Source: an uncultured Flavobacteriaceae bacterium
Lineage (GTDB): Bacteria; Bacteroidota; Bacteroidia; Flavobacteriales; Flavobacteriaceae
DNA length: 64,000 nucleotides
Direction of reading: 5' to 3'
Assembly (NCBI GenBank): GCA_947494565.1
Contig: CANLVG010000002.1
Location: 496,001-560,000 of the forward strand
A model generated the notes under the pieces. It was not told the DNA's origin. It worked only from the letters and a program-made list of their open reading frames with translations, and did no database searches. A program made the translations under genes and the position numbers. Positions within the stretch are counted from its first letter, which is position 1. Each line of letters opens with the position of its first letter. Positions 45,846 through 55,397 of this stretch are shown in pieces.

Positions 45846-48281
45846 TTATTCAGACCGCAAATTCTTCAGGGGTTGAATTAGTGCTGCCCCTATCGATTGG
45901 TAGCTTATGGTGACTATTGCTATGAACAGTGCAATTAGCGCCGCTCCCGACAAGATTTCCCAACCGATAGTAATCTTATAAGCAAAATCCTCGAGCCATC
46001 GACTCATGGCATACCAACCGATCGGAACTGCGATCAAAATAGCCAGCCCGACGAGTTTCAGAAAATTAAGGCTCAATAATTTATAGATGTTCTGAAAAGA
46101 TGCGCCCAACACCATTCGGATACTGATTTCCTTTTTGCGTTGTTCGACCAAAAAAGCCGACAGTGCAAAGAGACCCAAACAGGCCACAAAAATGGCCAGG
46201 ATGGCAAAGGATAGAAAAATGGTGCGGATACGGCTTACATTTCTGTACATTTTGGCAAAAGAGTCGTTCATAAACGCATATCGGAAGGCCATGTTCGGCA
46301 TAAACTGACGCCATTTGGCTTCCATTGAGGTTAGGAGGGCCGGCATGTCTCCTGTAGCTGCCTTGACCGAGATTATGGATGGACTGATCCCTCTAAAAAA
46401 GCAGAGGGGTTGTACCTCTTGCTTCATGGTATTGAAATTAAAATCTTCGACCACCCCGATGACTTCATACAACTGACCAAAACGTGATATTCTTTTTCCA
46501 ACAGGCTCACTTAGATTAAGTTTCTTGGCCATAGCTTGGTTGATAATAACTGCCTCATCGTCAGCACTTCGTTCTTCCGAAAAATTGCGCCCGGCTGCCA
46601 GTTTCATACCCAAGGTCTCCAAATAGTCCTCATCGATTACCCATGCTTGACCTCCGACCGTTTCATCGATCTGTTCTCTCCCCTCGTTGACAAAACTGTT
46701 GCCATCCCTTTTGGCGCCTTCTATGGGCAAATAGTCACTTATAGTGACGCTGCCTACCCCATTCAAGTTTTCAAGCTCGTCCTTAAAGGTACCGACCTTG
46801 TCATTCAGCATATTGGTGCCATAAAGCTGGACTACCTGTTCTTTTTCAAATCCGATCTTGGAGTTGAGGATAAAGTCCATTTGCTGGTTGACGATGAAAG
46901 TGCCTATAATCAATATGATGGAAATCGTAAATTGAAATACCACAAGGCCACTTCGCAGTCCGCTGGTTTTTTTACTCTGGCCCATCATCCCTTTCAATAC
47001 TTTAGCGGGGTTGAACCGCGATAAATAGAAAGAAGGGTAAAGGCCTGCCAAACACCCTACGGCCAATGCCGCCAGCAAGACTATCGGAATGAATATCGGG
47101 CTACTCCAAGGGAGAATCAAATGCTTACCGGACATTTCACGGAATAAAGGCATCAAAAGCCAAGAAAGAACGATTCCAATACCAAATGCAATCACCGTAA
47201 TCAAGGCGGACTCGGTCAAAAACTGCCCTATTAGGTATCTTCTCGAGGATCCCACAACTTTTCTGACCCCCACTTCCTTCGCCCTGTTCACCGATTTGGC
47301 AGTTGACAGATTTACAAAATTAATACTGGCAATAATGAGGATAAAAAGCGCGATGATCCCGAAAATCCAGATAATTTTGATGTCGTTACGAGAACTGGAT
47401 TCATAGTCTATATGGGCCGAATACAGATTGATATCCCTCAATTTTTGCAGAGACATATTCAATTGATCCTCAAGTGTCTCACCCTGTACAAAACCGGCAC
47501 TGAGGTAAGCGGGCTTCAAGTAGGTATGTATGAGTCTATTGGACATCTTTTCTTCGAAGGCTGCCACGTCAGTACCGGGTTTTAGTTGCAGATAGGTAAA
47601 ATAGTTGCTTTGAAACCATCTGGTTTGTTCCCCCTCACCAAATTCCACACCTTCCATCGTGAGAAAGAAATCGTAATCCAAATGTGAGTTGCTAGGAAAA
47701 TCTTTCATGACTCCGTTGACTCTATAGGGGTCTTCATCGTCTCCATTCAGATATATGACTTGTCCGACAGGGTTTGCGGTACCGAAATGCTTACGGGCCT
47801 TTGACTCTGAAATCACGATAGTCTTAGGCTCGGTTAGGGCCGTGGCCGCATCTCCACGTACCATGGAAACCCCCATAATATCCAATATGGATTGGTCCGC
47901 ATAAGCAAACGCTTCTTCATGATGTTGCATCGCTTTACCATCGATACGGATTTCATTTGTTCCGGCCCCATAAAATAGCCCATTGGCCATGAGCCTACCG
48001 GAATTCTGTACCTCCGCAAAATCCTGTAACACGGTAGAAGCCGTATTGGCAGAAAAATGAATACCAACTTCTGCCCGACCATCTTCGATATACGTGCCCA
48101 TCATGCGGTAAACATTTTCTGAGCCGGGTACCTGCTTATCATAGCTGGTCTCATGAAAAATGTAAATGGAAATAAGAATACAGGCGGCTACCCCAATACT
48201 TAGCCCTGCAATATTGATAACTGTGAATCCTCTATTTTTAAGTAGATTTCTCCAGGCGATTTTTAGATAGTTTTTAAACAT
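45846..48281 (-). CDS. FtsX/MacB-type ABC permease P16
   Basis: The product has 811 residues (MFKNYLKIAWRNLLKNRGFT). First coupling helix: NRAKEVGVRKVVGSSRRYL. Second: RKKEISIRMVLGASFQNIY, where methionine replaces the lysine of IRK. The C-terminus ALIQPLKNLRSE has Q in place of the N that opens the conserved NPVKSLRTE tail. The leader AAAACGAGAACC precedes the ATG. The first periplasmic domain contains a distinct acidic patch, YLNGDDEDPYRVNG. P17 lies 28 bp upstream. Confidence 0.9.
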   Translation of the reverse strand: MFKNYLKIAWRNLLKNRGFTVINIAGLSIGVAACILISIYIFHETSYDKQVPGSENVYRMMGTYIEDGRAEVGIHFSANTASTVLQDFAEVQNSGRLMANGLFYGAGTNEIRIDGKAMQHHEEAFAYADQSILDIMGVSMVRGDAATALTEPKTIVISESKARKHFGTANPVGQVIYLNGDDEDPYRVNGVMKDFPSNSHLDYDFFLTMEGVEFGEGEQTRWFQSNYFTYLQLKPGTDVAAFEEKMSNRLIHTYLKPAYLSAGFVQGETLEDQLNMSLQKLRDINLYSAHIDYESSSRNDIKIIWIFGIIALFILIIASINFVNLSTAKSVNRAKEVGVRKVVGSSRRYLIGQFLTESALITVIAFGIGIVLSWLLMPLFREMSGKHLILPWSSPIFIPIVLLAALAVGCLAGLYPSFYLSRFNPAKVLKGMMGQSKKTSGLRSGLVVFQFTISIILIIGTFIVNQQMDFILNSKIGFEKEQVVQLYGTNMLNDKVGTFKDELENLNGVGSVTISDYLPIEGAKRDGNSFVNEGREQIDETVGGQAWVIDEDYLETLGMKLAAGRNFSEERSADDEAVIINQAMAKKLNLSEPVGKRISRFGQLYEVIGVVEDFNFNTMKQEVQPLCFFRGISPSIISVKAATGDMPALLTSMEAKWRQFMPNMAFRYAFMNDSFAKMYRNVSRIRTIFLSFAILAIFVACLGLFALSAFLVEQRKKEISIRMVLGASFQNIYKLLSLNFLKLVGLAILIAVPIGWYAMSRWLEDFAYKITIGWEILSGAALIALFIAIVTISYQSIGAALIQPLKNLRSE

Positions 48282-48309
48282 GGTTCTCGTTTTTCAATTG
48301 GATGATAAT

Positions 48310-50712
48310 TCATTCCGTACGCAAGCTTTTTACAGGGTTGGCCACTGCTGCCTTGACTGCGTGAAAACTTATCGTTAATGTGGCTATAAGTAATGCTACA
48401 GCGCCGGCTATACCAAAAACCCACCATTTTATTTCCACGCTATACGCAAAATCTTCGAGCCACTTGCTCATGGCATACCACGAAAAAGGTACGGCAATGA
48501 CCACGGCTACCAAGACAAGTTTTAGAAAATCTCTAGAAAGTAAGGTTACGATATTGGACACCTCAGCCCCTAAGACCTTTCGAATACCAATTTCTCGAGT
48601 ACGTTGCATGGCGCTATAAGTGGCGAGGCCAAGAAGGCCTAAACACGCTATAAAAATGGCCAAGAATGAAAATACCGTAAACAGTTTCGTAAACTGGGTA
48701 TCAGCCTCATATTGCTCATTGAATGATTCGTCAAGAAAACTAGATAAGAATGGACGATGTGGAGCAACTTCGGCCCATGTTCGTTTGACCTCAGTAAGGG
48801 TTCTTTGGAAATCATCCGATTTTATCTTGAGCGAAAAATAACGTCCATAGGGCACTTGACGAAGTGTCAAGGGAGCCACTTGCTGATGTAAAGAGAGATA
48901 ATTGAAGTCTTCGACAACTCCAATAATAGTTCCTGTTCTACCCCATTGTTCGAACTTTTTCCCGATAATGGCATTGGGGTCAGAATAACCAAAATCTCTT
49001 GCGGCAGCTTCATTCACCACCAGGGAGGAGATACTATCCGCAGGAAAATCAGTTGAAAATGAACGGCCTGCCACCATTTTCATATTGTAATGCGGTATGA
49101 AGTCCTCATCGATTTCATATATGAACGGTTCAAAGTGCTCCATTTGGCCTTCGTATGTTTCGATTTCGGTACCGGCAGCGGGGAAATGACTTCCAGGCAC
49201 CGTTCTTGAAAGCGAAACGGAAGACACATCAGCGAGATCTTGAAAAGATTTCTTGATCACCTCAATATTGTTTAGTACATCACCGTCCCAATTAAAATCC
49301 AATATCAACTGTTGCTCCCGGTCGAAGCCCAAATCCCTATTCTTCATGAAGTCTAGTTGGTAATAGACCAATACAGTACTCGCAATCAGTGCGATAGAAA
49401 GGCTAAATTGAAAAACGACTAGGCCTTTTCTTAGGTTCGCACCGTGCTGTGAGGTCTTAAAAACACCTTTTAATACCTGTCCAGGACGAAAACTTGACAA
49501 TACAAAAGCCGGATAACTACCCGAAACAATTCCGGTTACCAAGGCCGTTACAAAAAATATGATTACAATAAAGGGGTTCAGCAAGTCAGACTTCATAAAC
49601 TCCCTTCCTATCATGTTGCCCATCCAGGGCAAGGCGAAAAATGCCAAAACTAGGCCGAGAATGGAGGCAAGAAATACCAAAATCATCGACTCGCCGAGAA
49701 ATTGATAAATCAACCCACTTCGGTCGGCACCTATTACCTTTCTAACACCAACTTCTTTCGCTCTTTCTAAAGACCTTGCCGTGGCAAGATTCATGAAATT
49801 TATAGAAGCGACCACAAGAATGAAAAGACCGATAACAATAAAAATATATATGTTCGTCAAACTTCCAGTAACTCCTGGTTGGCGTGCTGCCTTTGATCTA
49901 AGGTATACCTCACTCAAGGGTTCGAATGAAAGGTCATAGTAATACGCTTCCCTCTGCTCGGCATCGATATGTCGGTTCAGGAAGTCGGGCATCTTTGCTT
50001 GAAAAGCGTCTAGATTAAATTTGTCGGAAACCAGAAAATAAGTATAAAAGTCTACATAACCCCAAGCATCGAAGATTCCGGGGCTTGACTGCCGAAATGA
50101 GCTCATTGACATCAAAGCATCAAATGCGAAATGTGAATTCGCAGGTACATCCTTCATCACTCCTGTAACCGTATATTTGCCGTCGGCAGCTCTTCCACCA
50201 ACACCATCAATCGATTTTCCGACTGGATTGACGTCTCCAAAATATTTTTTTGCTGTAGTCTCCGTAAGTACAATAGAATATGGGGCCTCCAAAGCACTGT
50301 TGGAATCCCCCGCCACTAATGGCCAACTAAACACACTGAAAACCGATGCATCGGCATAGAAGGTGTCCCCTTCTTGAAAAACATGCTGTCCGTTTTTGAG
50401 CAGAATATCGGAACGGCCTGAGAATTGTACTTTTTCAAGTACCTCGGGAAAGTCGGATTTCAAAGCGGGTCCGACCGGGGCATTGCCCCAAATCCACCTA
50501 TCGTCAAGGTTATCGGGGCTACTATGATGTACCACTCTATAAATACTATCCCCTTTTTCATGGTAGGTGTCGAACGCGTATTCGTTCTTTACATAAAGGG
50601 CAATCAGAAGGCAACAAGCTAGGCCAATGGCAAGTCCTCCTATATTTATTGCCGCATACCCTTTGTTCTTCAGTATGTTTCTCCAGGCGATCTTTAGATA
50701 GTTCTTAAACAT
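48310..50712 (-). CDS. FtsX/MacB-type ABC permease P17
   Basis: The start is taken at ATG 50712 (MFKNYLKIAWRNILKNKGYA, 800 residues). The longer frame from 50745 begins with TTG and adds 11 residues not seen in any relative. First coupling helix: ERAKEVGVRKVIGADRSGL. Second: RTREIGIRKVLGAEVSNIV. The first periplasmic domain has a glycine-rich loop GKSIDGVGGRAADGKYTV. It ends NPVKSLRTE. With this start the spacing to P18 is 61 bp. Confidence 0.9.
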   Translation of the reverse strand: MFKNYLKIAWRNILKNKGYAAINIGGLAIGLACCLLIALYVKNEYAFDTYHEKGDSIYRVVHHSSPDNLDDRWIWGNAPVGPALKSDFPEVLEKVQFSGRSDILLKNGQHVFQEGDTFYADASVFSVFSWPLVAGDSNSALEAPYSIVLTETTAKKYFGDVNPVGKSIDGVGGRAADGKYTVTGVMKDVPANSHFAFDALMSMSSFRQSSPGIFDAWGYVDFYTYFLVSDKFNLDAFQAKMPDFLNRHIDAEQREAYYYDLSFEPLSEVYLRSKAARQPGVTGSLTNIYIFIVIGLFILVVASINFMNLATARSLERAKEVGVRKVIGADRSGLIYQFLGESMILVFLASILGLVLAFFALPWMGNMIGREFMKSDLLNPFIVIIFFVTALVTGIVSGSYPAFVLSSFRPGQVLKGVFKTSQHGANLRKGLVVFQFSLSIALIASTVLVYYQLDFMKNRDLGFDREQQLILDFNWDGDVLNNIEVIKKSFQDLADVSSVSLSRTVPGSHFPAAGTEIETYEGQMEHFEPFIYEIDEDFIPHYNMKMVAGRSFSTDFPADSISSLVVNEAAARDFGYSDPNAIIGKKFEQWGRTGTIIGVVEDFNYLSLHQQVAPLTLRQVPYGRYFSLKIKSDDFQRTLTEVKRTWAEVAPHRPFLSSFLDESFNEQYEADTQFTKLFTVFSFLAIFIACLGLLGLATYSAMQRTREIGIRKVLGAEVSNIVTLLSRDFLKLVLVAVVIAVPFSWYAMSKWLEDFAYSVEIKWWVFGIAGAVALLIATLTISFHAVKAAVANPVKSLRTE

Positions 50713-50773
50713 AATGTTCTTTATTGGCCCATATAAGACAGGCAAGTTGATACTGTTCCGGGCGGTTTCGGAA

Positions 50774-53158
50774 TTATTCCGTCCGCAAACTCTTCACTGG
50801 GCTTGCAGTGGCCACCTTCAAGGTCTGATAGCTAATCGTGATCAAGGCGATGGCCATAACCACTCCGATCGCAATCACAAAATACCACCATTGCACATCG
50901 GTGCGATAGGTATACCCTTGTAGCCATTGCTCCATAAAGTACCAAGTCAAGGGAGTGGCGATTATACCCGCTACGGCAATGAGTTTTACAAAATCAATTG
51001 AAAATAAGGTCAGGATACTTCCGACGTTGCTACCCAAGACTTTTCGGATTCCTATTTCCCTGGTTCGTTGGCCTACGAAAAAGAGGATCAATCCATAGAG
51101 CCCCAAGCAACCTATTAATATAGCCAAGCCTGAAAAGACCTTTGAAAGTGACAGGTATCGTTGCTCGCGCTCGTAGAGTTCGGCCACCCTATCGTCTAAA
51201 AAACGATACTCAAAGATGTAGCCATCGAAAGTCTGTGACCAACGTTCATCGACCTGTTCTAGAATATGTTTGGTGTTTTGACCATTGATTTTTATGGCAA
51301 TTTCATTGTAGGCATCGCTTCGCGGAGCAATAAAGGCCGGGTCGATGTTCTCGGTAAAGCTTCGGTTATGAAAATTCTTCACAACCCCGACAATGGTTGC
51401 CTTCATTCTAGCCCCGTTGACCGCGATCTCCTTTCCGAGCATTTCTTCTGGAGACGACAGCCCTAATTTCGTAGCAAGTCTTTCGTTGACCACGACCTCA
51501 TCAAGAGTGTCTTTTTTGATGAAGTTTCGACCAGCTACCAATTCAAGGTCAAAGGTTTCCAAAAAGTCCTCATCACCTAACTTGGCCTGAATGTTGAATT
51601 CTTCGTTCTCGGGTCTGGTATGGTAACGCATGCCCGTGCCCCAGTTGCTTTCCGCTGCCCCAGGACTACTCAAACAATTGGAAACATGTTCGACACCAGC
51701 TATCTGCTCAAGCCGACCTTTTAGTCCATAAAGTGCCTCTTCCTCGATGGAACTTGGAATCGCAACCATAACCATCGAATCTTTGTCAAAGCCTAAATCG
51801 GAATTCACCGCATAATCGATTTGCCGTGAAATGACAATAGTGCTAGCAATCAAAATAATGGACATGGCAAACTGGGCAACGACCAAAACCTTACGCGTGG
51901 TCGCCCCTCCTGTATCGCTATGCTTCAACTTTCCTTTGAGCGCCAATACGGGAACAATACGGCTCATTAAAATACCGGGGTAGCTACCCGACAAGAACGC
52001 AACAATCAACAATACCCCTAGTATAAAGCCCACGAACCGAATATCGGACAGCTCCTTAAATGATAATTGTATTTCAAAGAGATCATTGAATGAAGGAAGA
52101 AACAAGAATGCAAGCAAAAAGCCAAGGCTCAAGGCAAAGAGACTGATGATAAAGGTCTCCGATAAAAACTGCCAGAACAGGTGTTGTTTGAAACTGCCCA
52201 AAACCTTGCGAATACCGATTTCCTTTGATCGGTAAAAGGCCTGTGCTGTTGATATATTAATAAAATTTATACTGGCGATTACGATTAGAAAGAGCCCTAC
52301 AATGGCGAAAATCCAAAGTAGAATGGGATCTAACCCGCCATAATCCGGATTAAAATGGATATCCGATAATGGCTGTAATTTGTAGACATGCTTACTTTTA
52401 CTGTTGGGGCGGTACTTTTTGGGTAGTTCGGTAAGTGCCGCTTCAATACCTGCGATATTCTGATTGGGTCTGAGCAAGGCATAGCATTCTAAATTACTGG
52501 TAATCCCTCCCCAGTTTTCCTCTGCGGCGAACTCGAATATATCGACCAGATTCTCAAAAGAAACATATACCTGATGCCCAAAATATGAGGTCTTTGGGAG
52601 GTCTTTCAATACCCCGGTAATGGTTATGGTCTTGTCATTTTCAAGAACGAAGTTCGCTCCGACGACATCAGTTCGACCGTACATGACCAAGGCCATTTCC
52701 TCTGTTACCACAGCGGTATTAGGCGCTGCCAATGACACTTTATCCCCACCATACTGTAAGGGAAAGTTAAAAATCTCGAAAAAGTCCTGCTCCACATACG
52801 CGACATCCTGCTTCAGTTTGTTCAGGTTCCCGTTTTGATCGATATCGATAAGCAAGCCACTTTGAAACACGATCTTAGCTACTTTTTCCGAATAGTCATA
52901 GTCTTCACGAAATACTTTTGCAAATCCAGGTGGTACACTGGGATCATACTCGATCGCATCACGATGTTGCTCGGTATTTATCCGATAAATGCGATCGGCA
53001 TTGGCATGAAATTCATCGAAAGACAGATTGTGGTTCAAAAACAAATAGATGAGAATACTACTGCCAAAGCCAATAGCCAGTCCTAAAATGTTTATGGTAG
53101 TAAATACTTTCCTTTTAATCAGGTTTCTCCAGGCAATTTTGAAATAGCTTTTGAGCAT
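50774..53158 (-). CDS. FtsX/MacB-type ABC permease P18 (first permease of the array)
   Basis: The 794 residues show the layout common to all eighteen. TM1 (21-43) is followed by a periplasmic MacB-type domain to about 278, then TM2 (281-302), a coupling helix (308-325, YRSKEIGIRKVLGSFKQHL) and two helices (about 332-392). TM5 (423-444) is followed by a second periplasmic domain to about 670, then TM6, a second coupling helix (698 on, RTREIGIRKVLGSNVGSIL) and two last helices. Each protein is thus a fused pair of MacB/LolC-like halves with two sites for ATPase contact. Such permeases work with LolD/MacB ATPases to move or extract substrates on the periplasmic side. It follows the ATPase by 49 bp. 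Confidence 0.92.
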   Translation of the reverse strand: MLKSYFKIAWRNLIKRKVFTTINILGLAIGFGSSILIYLFLNHNLSFDEFHANADRIYRINTEQHRDAIEYDPSVPPGFAKVFREDYDYSEKVAKIVFQSGLLIDIDQNGNLNKLKQDVAYVEQDFFEIFNFPLQYGGDKVSLAAPNTAVVTEEMALVMYGRTDVVGANFVLENDKTITITGVLKDLPKTSYFGHQVYVSFENLVDIFEFAAEENWGGITSNLECYALLRPNQNIAGIEAALTELPKKYRPNSKSKHVYKLQPLSDIHFNPDYGGLDPILLWIFAIVGLFLIVIASINFINISTAQAFYRSKEIGIRKVLGSFKQHLFWQFLSETFIISLFALSLGFLLAFLFLPSFNDLFEIQLSFKELSDIRFVGFILGVLLIVAFLSGSYPGILMSRIVPVLALKGKLKHSDTGGATTRKVLVVAQFAMSIILIASTIVISRQIDYAVNSDLGFDKDSMVMVAIPSSIEEEALYGLKGRLEQIAGVEHVSNCLSSPGAAESNWGTGMRYHTRPENEEFNIQAKLGDEDFLETFDLELVAGRNFIKKDTLDEVVVNERLATKLGLSSPEEMLGKEIAVNGARMKATIVGVVKNFHNRSFTENIDPAFIAPRSDAYNEIAIKINGQNTKHILEQVDERWSQTFDGYIFEYRFLDDRVAELYEREQRYLSLSKVFSGLAILIGCLGLYGLILFFVGQRTREIGIRKVLGSNVGSILTLFSIDFVKLIAVAGIIATPLTWYFMEQWLQGYTYRTDVQWWYFVIAIGVVMAIALITISYQTLKVATASPVKSLRTE

Positions 53159-53207
53159 TGTTCTCGTTTTTGTTGATGAATGATTGGATTGATGAATAAA
53201 CTCTACA

Positions 53208-53903
<696 letters not shown>

Positions 53904-53970
53904 TTTTTACTGGTGTTTTACTTATTATGATTTAAAGACTTCGATATCAGGTCTTAGTGACAGTTTTCCG

Positions 53971-55221
53971 CTATTTTAACACTATTCGCTCCGCCTCGCC
54001 AAAGGTGTCATAGTTACTGGTGATGACTTTTTCGCCGGCTTGTAGGCCTTCTAAAACCTCATAATACCGCGAATTCTGTTTGCCAATTCGGATATTGCGC
54101 CTTAAGGCTTCATCTCCGTCAGGTCCTACGACAAAAATCCATTGGCCTCCAGTACTCTGAAAAAAGCTTCCTTTAGGTAGTAACAGTGCCTCGCTCGATT
54201 CGCCCAGTTGCAATTTGATATTATAACTTTGCCCGGTTCGGATGGTTTCGGGCTTATCTTCGGTAAATACCAAATCGACCTGAAACTTACCGTTACGAAC
54301 CTCCGGATACACCTTACGCAGTCGCAACGGAAACTCTTTGCCATTCCTTTCTAAAACAGCGACCAGATCACGTTGCACTCGATCTATATAATGCTCATCG
54401 ATGCTGGCTTCGATTTTATAATCTGTCAATACGTTGATTTGTCCGATACGTTGTCCTTTGGTAATGTTCTGCCCGATTTCGGCATCTAAAAAGCCAAGTT
54501 GTCCGTCGGCCGGGGCACGTACATTGAGATGATCTAAACGTTGGTACACCATGGCCAGGGTTTTCTGCATTCTTGCCAAATCGGCATCGAGTCCGGTCAA
54601 AGAGGTTGTACGCAACTGGTCGTCATTCTCGGTCTGCATTTTCAAGATATCGTATTGCTTTTGTGAGAGTTCATAATTCTCCTTAGAGGTGAGATACACC
54701 TCCTTTGAGATTAACTCTTCATCGTAGAGCGCTTGATTCTGTTCAAAATTCCGTTTTGTTCGCTGTAAATCGGTGCTTGCCGTAGCCAATGATCTTCTGC
54801 CTTCTACCTGTCGTCCATCAAAACTAATTTTGGTCGAGCGTAAATCATTTTGCTTCAATGCCAGATTACTCTCGCTTGTCATGATCTGCTCGTACAAATT
54901 GATGTTTTCCAACGTAAGGATGATGTCGCCTTTCTTGACCGTTGCTCCTTCCTCGATTAATTTTTCACTGACCCGCCCTCCTTCATAGGCATCCATATAG
55001 ATGGTAGAGATAGGGGCTACATTTCCGTTGATGGTAATGTAGTCATCAAATTTACCTTGTGAAATATCCGCGATGGACAACTTGTCCTTTTCCGTTCTGA
55101 AAGTGGATACGGAGCTTGCGAAAACCAACTGGTACCCGACGAACAGCAATAAGAGCCCAATGGCGATATAGCCGTAGTGTTTGGGTCGTAATCCTTTTTT
55201 CTTTTCTAATTGTATATCCAT
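53971..55221 (-). CDS. HlyD/MacA-type periplasmic adaptor (membrane fusion protein)
   Basis: The product has 416 residues. A short cytosolic basic head (MDIQLEKKKGLRPKHYGY) precedes one membrane anchor (about 17-35). A lipoyl-like half-motif follows (YEGGRVSEKLIEEGATVKKG), then a long alpha-helical hairpin (about 110-220, rich in Q, L and K), the second lipoyl half (VRAPADGQLGFLDAEIGQNI), and beta-barrel and membrane-proximal domains. Such adaptors bridge the inner-membrane permease and the TolC channel. With only one adaptor gene for eighteen permeases, it must be shared if all of them use the channel. It precedes the proximal ATPase by 67 bp. Confidence 0.9.
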   Translation of the reverse strand: MDIQLEKKKGLRPKHYGYIAIGLLLLFVGYQLVFASSVSTFRTEKDKLSIADISQGKFDDYITINGNVAPISTIYMDAYEGGRVSEKLIEEGATVKKGDIILTLENINLYEQIMTSESNLALKQNDLRSTKISFDGRQVEGRRSLATASTDLQRTKRNFEQNQALYDEELISKEVYLTSKENYELSQKQYDILKMQTENDDQLRTTSLTGLDADLARMQKTLAMVYQRLDHLNVRAPADGQLGFLDAEIGQNITKGQRIGQINVLTDYKIEASIDEHYIDRVQRDLVAVLERNGKEFPLRLRKVYPEVRNGKFQVDLVFTEDKPETIRTGQSYNIKLQLGESSEALLLPKGSFFQSTGGQWIFVVGPDGDEALRRNIRIGKQNSRYYEVLEGLQAGEKVITSNYDTFGEAERIVLK

Positions 55222-55241
55222 TTTTTATCTCGTTCTATTTA

Positions 55242-55364
55242 TTAATGACACAAAGGCTTTCTTTTGATGGTTCGAAATGGCATAGCTGACCTCACTGCAA
55301 TGGAGGCATCGCTACATTGATATCTCATGTCTCTTCTTTCGTAAGTGGTTTGTATTTTTCTCAT
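55242..55364 (-). CDS. Possible 40-residue peptide between the adaptor and TolC genes
   Basis: In the 176 bp spacer an ATG at 55362-55364 opens 40 codons to TAA at 55242-55244: MRKIQTTYERRDMRYQCSDA and on to a basic end (FRTIKRKPLCH). It is charged, with two cysteines, and has no hydrophobic stretch. It reads in operon direction, 33 bp after the tolC stop and 20 bp before hlyD. No family is recognised, and it may be chance. Confidence 0.2.
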   Translation of the reverse strand: MRKIQTTYERRDMRYQCSDASIAVRSAMPFRTIKRKPLCH

Positions 55365-55397
55365 GATTCTATTTTTTTAGGATCAAGTCCTTATATA

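Noticed and set aside
50713-50745. N-terminal extension of P17
   Set aside because: It begins with TTG and adds 11 residues absent from all paralogues; ATG 50712 gives the family start.
8814-53158. Array as a mobile element or composite transposon
   Set aside because: No transposase, integrase, terminal inverted repeats or target duplications were seen, and base composition looks like that of the flanks.
8814-53158. Array as a non-ribosomal peptide or bacteriocin export cluster with encoded substrate
   Set aside because: No synthetase, precursor peptide with a double-glycine leader, or maturation enzyme lies in the window. The two short frames noted do not resemble precursors.
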